Shown piece after piece: positions 23,353 through 31,499 of a stretch of DNA of 64,000 bases. Both the position numbers and the translations under genes were made by a program. The stretch comes from Branchiostoma lanceolatum. Lineage: Eukaryota; Chordata; Leptocardii; Amphioxiformes; Branchiostomatidae. The notes under the pieces are model-generated. The model had not been told where the DNA came from, did no database searches, and saw only the letters and a list, made by a program, of their open reading frames with translations. Numbering within the stretch: position 1 is the stretch's first letter; each line of letters starts with the position of its first letter. The stretch spans positions 7,569,501 to 7,633,500 of the forward strand of contig NC_089726.1 in NCBI RefSeq assembly GCF_035083965.1. The letters are read 5' to 3'.

Positions 23353-25152
23353 TCACAGCACCCAGAGAGACGCTGCATGTGCGGCGGCAGTCGCCAGGTG
23401 AAACCCCACACACAGCGCCGTGATGGTCCACATGAGCCGGAGCCACTCCCGGGAGTCCGACCCCGGCCAAAGGATGGACTGTCGGCGGCGTCGGCGTCGC
23501 TCGAACTCCCGCCGGACCTTCTCGTGCCGCCGCTCACACAGCAGGGCGTACCTGGGATCGGGGTTAGATTTATTTCCCGCAGTGCGTTGAATAACAATGG
23601 CAATAAAGTTTATTGCATTCTCATGCCCAACTGTGGTTGAATGCTAGCCTCCACCAGGCCCTCCTACGGGCGTATGAATCGTAGAATTCGGCAGAAAAGG
23701 GAATAATTAGACAGTAGAGTCAGTCTACGGTGAAGATCACATTTCGTGTAGCCTGCAAATGAAACCCTGGCAAATATTCTCCCTATAGCCGGCGTAGTTA
23801 GTCTGGTAGAGACTAGTTGAATGCATAGTTCGATACTTAGAGTATAATAAGAAAACTATGATATGACGCCTGGAGGGAGAGAGCAGCCTTAGTCCGGGCA
23901 AGCTGCCCGAAATGATGATGATGAAAAAATTGGTGCAAGCATCTCAAATTTTCTTACGGTCTTCCCCTCCATTGGATACAAAATCTTTAAACTCTATTAA
24001 AATTCCACCAGGGTATATAATTCCGTCACCCTGAAAAGATATGTCCAAACAGATCTCCAACCCAATGTCCCCCTGTATAGAATGCACTCCTGTGTGTCTA
24101 AACTGTGCACACCCGGGGGGTGCTGCAATAGAGATCTCTCAAACCCACTGTTTTTCAAAATCCGGGTTACACTGGATTTATGTAACCCGGCGGATAGATA
24201 TAAATGAAAGTTACCACCCTCTAAGCTCATCCATGTAGTTACATAAAATGGCAACAACAAAGATCAGGTAGCCATGAATTGTTCTGTTTCTTACCGACGT
24301 TCTATCTTGACCAGCGACCTCCGGAGTTCCTCGCATTCTCCTTCGATTTCTGCCGCCACCTTCTGCACGGCGGCCCCTCGGGCCAGAGCACGCTGTCGAA
24401 CCTTCTCCAAGTCCTGTTAACGGTCACAACCAACGTACACTAGCCTTGTCAACCTAGCCACCGTTGCAGACTCCTTCCGGCTGTTTTCTTTTTCCAGTTA
24501 CAGTTTTCTTAATACATTTTTTAAATGTTAATACATCTTTTTTCTTATTGCTGGTCGATAAAATGTAATTAGAAAACGGTAACTTGAAAAAGAAAACAGC
24601 CGACAGAAGTCTGCAACAGAGGCTATATAAACCAACTCTTGGACGGCGTACTTTGCATGTATCCTTCTGTACAGCCCACAAGAGACGGCTACACCAAGAG
24701 TGCCACCGTTAAGGAATACACTTGTAGACACAAACACCTGACAGCTTAATTCAGATCGGTAATGAAAACGAAGGTTAATATCACTAGTCACTACTGATCA
24801 CTACTCCATCGCTATTGTCATTGTCATTGTCATTAAGATGATAAAATAATCCTTCTTCCCCGTAGCTGTAACATTTGAGACTTATTACGTTTCACTTACT
24901 GTGTGTCACCCAAATCGTGAACAATCGAACTACTTAGCTAGAAAACATGCAGGTCGACTTGTCTCCAAGCAGGTCTTGGGGCAGAAGATAGGCCATCCAC
25001 CCCAGATGGCTGCCAGAATACATCACGATCTTGCAACCCAAAATCTGCTTGGAGATGACAGGTCGCCGGTAAGCCTGTTGTCTCGACATGAGTCATAATG
25101 CGTGATAGCTCCTTACCTCATCTTCTGGATCATCGAAAATGAAGACATCCAT
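23353..25152 (-). CDS. Small coiled-coil protein with C-terminal membrane anchor (unrecognised)
   Basis: Three coding exons on the minus strand (25152-25117, 24413-24295, 23551-23353) join in frame through GT-AG introns to a 117-residue protein beginning MDVFIFDDPEDE. Residues about 13-80 are highly charged and helical, with leucine spacing suited to a coiled coil (LEKVRQRALARG, EELRRSLVKIERRYALLCER) and an Arg-rich patch (REFERRRRRRQ). The last 25 residues (MWTITALCVGFHLATAAAHA...) are hydrophobic and end three residues after the anchor, the layout of a tail-anchored ER or mitochondrial outer-membrane protein. I do not recognise the family and assign no function. It lies in the same orientation as FAM204A and BRK1. 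The exon structure is inferred from splice signals and frame only. Confidence 0.7.
23645..23815. mobile_element. MITE, TAGCCTCCACCAGGC family, perfect 9-bp duplication
   Basis: Starts TAGCCTCCACCAGGCCCTCC, ends GGTAGAGACTA. GTTGAATGC stands on both sides (23636-23644 and 23816-23824), fixing the element borders exactly. Confidence 0.88.
24001..24197 (+). mobile_element. ATTCCACCAGGG / GGCGGAT repeat
   Basis: Begins AATTCCACCAGGGTATATAA, contains CACTCCTGTGTGTCTAAACT and GAGATCTCTCAAACCCACTG, ends GTAACCCGGCGGAT. It lies in intron 2 of the tail-anchored gene. Confidence 0.75.
24455..24625. mobile_element. MITE, AGCC(T/A)CCGTTGCAGACTCC family
   Basis: The left TAGCCACCGTTGCAGACTCC and GGCTGTTTTCTTTTTCCAGT mirror AACTTGAAAAAGAAAACAGC and TCTGCAACAGAGGCTA. 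A second copy is at 26255-26404. Located in intron 1 of the tail-anchored gene. Confidence 0.8.
24960..25059. mobile_element. Short CTCCAAGCAG element
   Basis: The ends TGTCTCCAAGCAGGTCTTGG and CTGCTTGGAGATGA pair. Flanks AGGTCGACT and AGGTCGCCG match at 7 of 9. The inner arms are weak. Confidence 0.6.
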
Positions 25153-25426
25153 TCTTAAGATGCCTTAAGACGTGTAGAGTCCAAGTGTCTAGTACTACTG
25201 GCGGCTGGTATCAGTCTTGTTGCCTGCCTTCCAGAGTGGCAGTTTCTGTCAGCATGGCTTGGCACTTAGCGTAAACGGTGTGTCAGGTAGGGGACTTATT
25301 TATGGCTGGGCTTAAAATGGCTCTGGACAGTACTTAAAGGGCCATGGCAGCTTAAGGCGAAAACATGGAACCTTCTTTATGTTATAGAAGTTTTTTGAAA
25401 TCCTTCTTAATCAACGTCTTATGACA

Positions 25427-25762
25427 CAATTCCACCAGGGAGCATAATTCCACCATCCTGAAAAGATGTCCAAACTGCACTCCTGTGTGTCTAAACTGTG
25501 CATACCTGGGGGGGGGGGGGGGGGGGGGCTGCACTAGAGTAATCTCCAAGCAGATCTACACGAGGCAAAATCGTAATGTCAACCAGAGAAGCTCCAGTCA
25601 GTCAGAGAAGTCAGGCTGACTGGAGTTTCTCTGGCTGACTAGAGCTTCTCTGGCTGACATTACAATTTTGCCACGTGTAGATCTGCTTGGAGATTAGCAC
25701 TAGAGATCTCTCAAACACACGGTTTTTCAAAGTGGCAGATTTGTGCAACCCGGCGGATTAAT
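25427..25762 (+). mobile_element. ATTCCACCAGGG / GGCGGAT repeat split by a foldback MITE
   Basis: The 5' half ends GGCTGCACTAGAG and the 3' half resumes GCACTAGAGATCTCTC. Comparison with the copies at 24001 and 41211 shows the uninterrupted order, so the MITE at 25540-25696 inserted here. A poly-G run of about 20 interrupts the 5' half. Confidence 0.82.
25540..25696. mobile_element. Foldback MITE, TAATCTCCAAGCAGATCT, perfect 9-bp duplication
   Basis: Ends TAATCTCCAAGCAGATCTAC and GTAGATCTGCTTGGAGATTA. The arms contain CAAAATCGTAATGTCA and its mirror, then several GACTGGAG(T/C)TTCTCTGG units in the centre. GCACTAGAG flanks both sides (25531-25539 and 25697-25705). Confidence 0.9.
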
Positions 25763-26254
25763 GTTGGAGGTTATCACTCCTACTGATTGTGCATTGTTCT
25801 GTTGTAGAACGCTGGCCTGGAACCCATCTCTGTTCTAGCTCCAATCTGTTGGTTGGTATTGTGATAGGGCATACAGATAATGGACAATTGTGATGGATAC
25901 CAGAGATGAAACCAGGCTAGTGAATGCAATGCTAAAAGGGAGCTGTCAAGAAGCCGGGAAAATACACCAAGAATATTTTTCTCTTAAAACACCTAATAGC
26001 GTATCCAATGGGTCGAAAACAAATCAGAAAAGCAAGAAACGGCAAAACGAATTTGGTTCTAGCTACCACCTTTCAGAAAAAAATCTTAACTACCAAGACC
26101 AATGTTTACATGTAAATGCCGTACCACCAGTCTACTTTTATCAGCAGCTACTTAACCACGTCAAGAGGAAACATTTTACAAAGACATTGTCCAGATGCAT
26201 GCTGTTGTGCTATGAGTACCCAACATGCACCATGTTTCAGTGAAGTGGCAAATA

Positions 26255-26404
26255 CTAGCCTCCGTTGCAGACTCCTTCCGGCTGTTTTCTTTTTCAAGTT
26301 ACCATTTTCTTATTACATTTTTTTCCTAATGCTAGCCGGGAATAAGAAGAAAAAAAAGTAATAAGAAAACAGTAACTTGAAAAAGAAAACAACAACGGAG
26401 GGTA
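26255..26404. mobile_element. MITE, AGCCTCCGTTGCAGACTCC family
   Basis: The left TAGCCTCCGTTGCAGACTCC and TTTCTTTTTCAAGTTACC mirror GTAACTTGAAAAAGAAAAC. The right end is shortened to AACGGAGGGTA. GCAAATAC occurs on both sides. Confidence 0.8.
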
Positions 26405-26564
26405 GCAAATACAATGGAGCACAGTCTTTCAGGTATTCTGCACAAGACTGCATATACCTCATTGACTAGAGGGGGGAAAGGCTATGTGAGTACATGTAGT
26501 ATCAAGAATATAGTAAGGTCCACCCAGAATGCTATGTTGTTTCAACAGAGAAGTTTATAACAGG

Positions 26565-26570
26565 TTTATT
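26565..26570 (-). terminator. Poly(A) signal of FAM204A
   Basis: TTTATT on the plus strand reads AATAAA on the minus strand, about 100 bases past the FAM204A stop codon. It is the nearest canonical hexamer. Confidence 0.6.
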
Positions 26571-26668
26571 CCCTAAACACACACATTTATCATATTCAAG
26601 TACATACTACACCATTACATAATCACTTCACAATGTTAACATAAGGTATAACCAAGTTGTGTTCAGGA

Positions 26669-27307
26669 CTACATGTTTCCCTTAGTCTCCCATCTCTGTT
26701 TGGCTTCGAACATCCAGCCTAGCTGTTTCTTCTTCTTGTGGCCACGTTTCTTGACATCAACGTCCTTGTCTTCCTTCCACTCTCGAGCACGTACCGCCTC
26801 GGTGATACGGACAGCCATCTCCCGTTCTGCCAGCTTTTCGTTCAGTTCTTCTGCTTCTCCAACATTCCCTTCTGCAATCGCTGTCTCGATCTTTGCCTCG
26901 AGGCCGCTCTTCGGCGCTGGCGTGGCGCCGCTACTTTGCGGCGGTTTGGGGAGGTCCATGTATGCCTTCAGGAGCTCCAGTGGGTCGGGTTTCTCTTCAC
27001 AGGTCGGAGGTGGTACGCTGTTATACGCCTGTGTGTCGTGGTCAGGTGTAGCTAGCTTCCGGCGCTTTCGGTGACGTCTCCCGCCGCGTCGTCGCTTCAT
27101 CCTCTTCACCATGGCCACTCTCTCGCTGTCTATTTTGTTAAACTTCTTCCACCTCTCTGACTGAACTTTGTCAGCTGTTTTCTCATTGGCTGGTTCACCC
27201 TGCGGACCCACCGCATCAGAGGATTCGTTGCTCGGATCTGATTCGACCTCGTCGCTTGAAATGTCACTAGCTACCGCGAGAAGATCTTCCGGTAACACTC
27301 CTTCCAT
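26669..27307 (-). CDS. FAM204A: FAM204A-like protein
   Basis: A single uninterrupted 212-codon ORF. The C-terminal third carries the family signature: GLEAKIETAIAEGNVGEAEE, then EKLAEREMAVRITEAV and a terminal KKKKQLGWMFEAKQRWETK, colinear with vertebrate FAM204A (233 residues in human). The N-terminus is acidic and Ser-rich (SDISSDEVESDPSNESSD). The WKKFNKI motif and a basic stretch (KRMKRRRGGRRHRKRRK) follow, suggesting a nuclear protein. The molecular function of the family is not established. An acceptor-like sequence, TGTACAG|GTGTAAGG, ends eight bases before the ATG, so the 5' UTR may be spliced. The BRK1 stop lies only 291 bases upstream on the same strand. No intron interrupts the coding region, unlike the human gene. 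Confidence 0.88.
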   Translation of the reverse strand: MEGVLPEDLLAVASDISSDEVESDPSNESSDAVGPQGEPANEKTADKVQSERWKKFNKIDSERVAMVKRMKRRRGGRRHRKRRKLATPDHDTQAYNSVPPPTCEEKPDPLELLKAYMDLPKPPQSSGATPAPKSGLEAKIETAIAEGNVGEAEELNEKLAEREMAVRITEAVRAREWKEDKDVDVKKRGHKKKKQLGWMFEAKQRWETKGNM

Positions 27308-27598
27308 CCTTACACCTGTACACTAATACTTGTATTACTTAAAACTAAGTAAGGACTTTATATCATTATTAGAAATATACAAACCAAATAGATATTTGGC
27401 AACACTCAAATTATGTATACCTAGTCACCCTACACTTAATACTCCCGTCTCACCAAGGGTTCACACATGAACAAATTCTCCACTTCCTGCACTGTGTCCT
27501 TTAGAATTTAACAATGAGTCCCAGTCCTTTTTATGTTAGGCCTTTCTTGTCACAATGATCACTCCCACTGTCCCTGCATCACTTCACTGCCTAGATCC

Positions 27599-29199
27599 TT
27601 ATGTCAGTGTCTCCCCCTTTGTGACCTGGAGAATCAAATTAAAAACTTAAGTTTGGAACATTCTAGGCAAATCAAGGATACAAAACAGTGTATCACTCCT
27701 CTTTATTCCTTTCTATGTTGGCTCTAACTACATTTCAACTACATGTACAGCATTCTAACTAAATGCACAGCCTTAGAAATTGTAGCCATTTCTGCAGCTT
27801 AAACCATGTCACCCAGTTGTAATATGAAATAATGTTCAAACTTCAGAGCACTTCCAGGCTACTGTGTACCACATCATAGACACTTACATGCTAATCTCCA
27901 AGCAAATCTATCAGCAGCAAGGCAGCATCAAAAAGGCCAACCAGTATCCAAAAGGCGTCCAGTAGCTTTGAATGCTGGTTGGCCTTTTGGATGCTGTCTT
28001 GCCACCGGTAGATTTGCCTGGAGATTATCTAGGAGCAGCAACTGGTTATATTTCTCACTTATAACCTGTAACACCTATAACCTCCTTGATCACACCTAAC
28101 CTCTTCAAATCTTCTGGTTACTTTTCATTCAACTCCTACTAATTTGCATTGAAATCAATTTGGTGCAGTTTAAAAGTATCATACATGAAACCATACAGGT
28201 ACACTGTATCTCCCAGTTTTTATTTGAAATAAACTTCAAATATACAATATAGTATTTTCAACTCTAGACTACGGTGTACCACAGGGCACTTTTAACAGTT
28301 CAAATCATGTGTTAACTCACCCGGGCTTCGATGTACTCGATACGTCTCTCCAAGGATGTCAGTTTCTCATTCAGCATGGCAAGTCTGGATCGGCAGGACA
28401 TGTCTGGGGGATAAAATAAGCAATAAACTTCAAATGTTGAAATCTTTGCAGTAGTTTAAATGTTCGCGGTTTCCTTGTTGTTCCCTTCACCACACAAACT
28501 TAAAAGAATCATGAAAATGCTTAACCTGTCTTCTGCCCACCTACCGCCTTGATTTAACCACAAACTTAAAACCACCGAGAACATTCCATTTTCTCCCTAC
28601 CGAAATTAAATTCCATATAAAACACATTCAACGTTACAGTATTTAGGTACATGTAAAAATAAACTCGCTTCAATGCTATACTATAGAAACAAAGTGAGTC
28701 TGGTACCTTTCCTTCTAGTTGGGAAGCCAACTGACAGTTATCATCAAGATAATTTTGTCATGTTCTGGAGACATATAATTAACGTTAGGTCTAGACTACA
28801 AAATTTTTGCAGCAACACTAAGTTCCTCCGAAGTAGCAAAGTTTCGTCCCAGCCAAGATGTCAAAGCCTAAATCTGGATAAATTTCTCCTAGCTAGTTCA
28901 AAATTCAGTAACTGTGACAAAATATCCATTCCATTGGACCGAAAAACAGCCAGGAAGTTCTAAACTATAAGTATAACGTTATAAATTATTTTGGGGGAGG
29001 GGGGCTAGGTGTGGCAAAACAAAACATTTCAGGCCTGCACCAAATACGCGAAGAATATCGACAAATACCCACCAAACGCGTTCAGGAAATCCGTTATCTT
29101 CTTTATACTCGCTGTGATGACCTCTATGTACTCTCTGTTGGCCCAGTCTTGCTGAATTTGTCTCTGCACAGCGCTTCCAGTGTCTCTTCCGCCGGCCAT
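27599..29199 (-). CDS. BRK1: BRK1 (HSPC300), WAVE regulatory complex subunit
   Basis: A small coiled-coil subunit of the WAVE/SCAR complex, which activates Arp2/3-driven actin branching. Three coding exons on the minus strand (29199-29073, 28403-28321, 27625-27599) join in frame to a 78-residue protein (human 75). Exon 1 encodes [20 protein letters not shown] then [20 protein letters not shown]; exon 2 encodes [20 protein letters not shown] then EYIEAR; exon 3 supplies only VTKGETLT and the stop, exactly the human C-terminus. The tiny third exon is too short for ORF finders. The start lies in CAAGATGGCCGGC, a YY1-like motif common at housekeeping starts. Intron 1 holds a TACTGTAAATGCA-type MITE and intron 2 a foldback MITE, so both are post-divergence insertions into a conserved gene. 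Confidence 0.96.
27892..28027. mobile_element. Foldback MITE in BRK1 intron 2
   Basis: Ends TAATCTCCAAGCAAATCTA and TAGATTTGCCTGGAGATTA. The arms pair through GGCAGCATC.AAAAGGCCAA and TTGGCCTTTTGGATGC. The interior is unrelated to the other copies. No clear target duplication. Confidence 0.8.
28446..28642. mobile_element. Diverged TACTGTAAATGCA-type MITE in BRK1 intron 1
   Basis: GCAGTAGTTTAAATGTTCGC and ACCACCGAGAACATTCCATT, ending CAACGTTACAGTA, follow the element at 17300 with many substitutions. Confidence 0.6.
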
Positions 29200-29210
29200 C
29201 TTGATTTCCT
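29191..29210 (-). promoter_or_regulatory. YY1-like motif at the BRK1 start codon
   Basis: On the minus strand AAATCAAGATGGCCGGC spans the ATG. CAAGATGGC is the core of vertebrate YY1 sites found just downstream of TATA-less starts, suggesting a very short 5' UTR. Confidence 0.4.
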
Positions 29211-29466
29211 TTTCCGAGTTTTACCGGACATTGCCGAGCGATCTCCGAGGATGACGTCATAGACGCGACCTGAACTGAGTGCGTAAACAAGTTGGGATTT
29301 TAACCGCGATGGAAAACTCGTCTTTTTTTTAAAGAAAAATTTGGGTCTTAACTCTGTTGTGCTACCCTTTGTCAATATATTTTACGATAAACTTTAGTTC
29401 GTGGTTCGTTCTGCTGTTCGACAAATCTTGCTCAGTCGAAAAGTAGTGGACAACAAACTACCCACA

Positions 29467-29632
29467 GAGCCTCCACCGGGCCTTCCTACATTTGTCCTAA
29501 GGAGTTATGGATAGTAGACCGTCGGCAAAATTAGAGAGAATAATTGATCGGGGAGTCAGTCTGTGGGAAGGGGTATCATTTCCCTGTGCGGGGCAAATGA
29601 AAGTCGTAGTCAGAGTACTATAGAGACCACTA
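29467..29632. mobile_element. MITE, TAGCCTCCACCAGGC family (diverged)
   Basis: Starts AGCCTCCACCGGGCCTTCCT; shares GTCGGCAAAATTAGAGAGAA and GGGGAGTCAGTCTGTGG with relatives; ends TATAGAGACCACTA. Flanks CTACCCACA and ATATCCACA match at 7 of 9. Confidence 0.65.
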
Positions 29633-30110
29633 TATCCACAAAGCATGGGTTCGTGATGGGTTATGACTTATCCTGCATCAAATTCCACTTCCTTTTTTAA
29701 TCAAATTCTGAGACGAACTGCCTGATTAACTTGTTGCAATTTGGCACCAGCCGGGTTGGCACGGTATCTGCATGACTGCATTATATATATATATAACGTT
29801 GCATATGTATTCGTATATAGGTGTCATAGATTTCTTTTTTCCACACATGAGTCGAACATTGATGAATGGGGACTTGTTCCGTGCTCAGTCCTTCAATATA
29901 TAATGTCCTTGATCTGCCCAATACGGCATTGGGAAGGTCTGGTGGACATTAATCAAGCAACACAATATGGCTGTACGTTCACGTTTACTCAGACTAATCA
30001 AACACAAAATGTCAAGAAAAAATACAAAGTACTCTCTAGCTCTGTGTACGTGTGTGATGTGATCTGTGCATGTAGCGCGGAAGAAAACAACCGCTTATAT
30101 GATTAGGAGG

Positions 30111-30308
30111 AGTCTACAAGCAGAGGTTCGGCTCCGCCTTGCAATGTTTCAAGTTGACGTCTTTTTTACGCGTTTTATCGGGCTTTCTATTTTGTGAGGT
30201 CTTTCTGTTTGCCTGGCGGACAAAAGAAATCCTGACAAAATAGAAAGCCCGAAAACGCATAAAAAGCCCGTCAGAAACAAACCGGAGCCGAACTCAGCTT
30301 GGAGAGTA
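30111..30308. mobile_element. Foldback MITE, CAAGCAGAGGTTCGGCTCCG family
   Basis: The left AGTCTACAAGCAGAGGTTCG and the arm TCGGGCTTTCTATTTTGT face GACAAAATAGAAAGCCCG and CTCAGCTTGGAGAGTA. Flanks ATTAGGAGG and ATCCGGAGG agree at 7 of 9. Confidence 0.72.
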
Positions 30309-30514
30309 ATCCGGAGGATAAATAAGAGGCACGCCTAGAAGAAAATGCATCCATCGATTGATGAAGCGCTTCCCCAAATCTTCTATCTCTCATCGTTATA
30401 TGAGATGATTGAAGTAGTCTTTGTCAATAATGAGGTAGCTAAGAGAAGACGTCGCTGTGTAAATAAGATGCGTAGCCGTGTGGGCGGCAATACGATATCC
30501 CAAACCAGAACCTG

Positions 30515-30688
30515 GCCCTGATATATTGAAAATCGCCAATCAGCGCTCCCCCAAAAATAAACGCCAACGGGGCAAAATAGAAACATAGAAAGCCCGACAA
30601 AAACGTATAAAATCAAAATACGTCAAAAACCAGACAGAACCCAACCTCTGCTCGGAGAGTAGCCCAGAAGGCCTCAAAGGAGGCTAAA
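30515..30688. mobile_element. AGCCTCC-family MITE remnant with a CTCCAAGCAGA half element inside
   Basis: AACCTGGCCCTGATATATTG and CAGCGCTCCCCCAAAAATAA correspond to the right arm of the MITE at 12511, resuming as GCCCAGAAGGCCTCAAAGGA. Between them sits AGCCCGACAAAAACGTATAA through CCTCTGCTCGGAGAGTA, a right half of the foldback family: a nested insertion. Confidence 0.65.
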
Positions 30689-31102
30689 GATGCGAACGTT
30701 GTCACCAATGCGTAATTGATCGCCCCGGGATTTGCGTAGACCTGTCCCTGGTTGAGCGTCATCATTCCGCGGTGATAATGAGGATACATAGGAGCTGGGA
30801 GACACGGCTTTCGCGCATAACGAAAAAATCCATATGGAGTCGATTTATAAAGAAAATAAAATTGTTGACATTCAAAAATACCATTTTATATGCATATTCC
30901 AAACATGGTATACGCTAGTACCGTACTAAGTAATACCAATGATTAATTATACATATATTAGGCGCGTATCTACAACCACTTTCTGGAGTCTTTAAAATGG
31001 CACACATAGGATTACGAGGAAGTAAGCGGATATTACCTTATATGGATTGATTACCATAAGTAAACCCTGTGTCAATAAGTCGAGAGAAAAATTAAGCTTC
31101 GC

Positions 31103-31116
31103 GTTGCCATGGTGAC
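31103..31116. promoter_or_regulatory. X-box-like palindrome upstream of RD3
   Basis: GTTGCCATGGTGAC differs by one base from the palindromic RFX site GTTGCCATGGCAAC class (RGYRAC right half). It lies about 385 bases above the RD3 ATG. Photoreceptor expression of RD3 in a ciliary cell makes RFX control plausible but unproven. Confidence 0.35.
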
Positions 31117-31499
31117 GAAGATAACGGGCCTTTACAATTGATAATCAGATCGAACCACACGGGGAAATTTCGCACTACGTTATACATTGAGTACCACACG
31201 GTCGCTGTGATGTTAGGCGAAGGTAATGTTGTTGTGTCAATCCGCTCTTGAGTAGCTGTCGCGCGTGGGCGTCATTTTTAATCACAAATATCAACGTTTT
31301 GCGTACAACGCCTGCGCGAGAGCAATTACTCAAAATGGAGGCCTGCTGTGCTGCATGTGGTTTTATTTGAGTGTATTTTGTAATCAGTTGAGAACAACAG
31401 CACGCTGTGAGCCGTGTGTCCGTGCGTGTTGTCCAACTGTACTGCGGACAGCTGTTACAGGTGTAAGGGACGTGTAGCCTGAGCGCCATCATCATCATC

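Larger units (their letters stand above)
29200..31499. other. Intergenic region between divergent BRK1 and RD3
   Basis: Holds a TAGCCTCCACC-type MITE (29467-29632), two CTCCAAGCAGA-type elements (30111-30308 and a half copy at 30575-30661) and an X-box-like site at 31103. ORFs here lack any recognisable domain. Confidence 0.6.
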
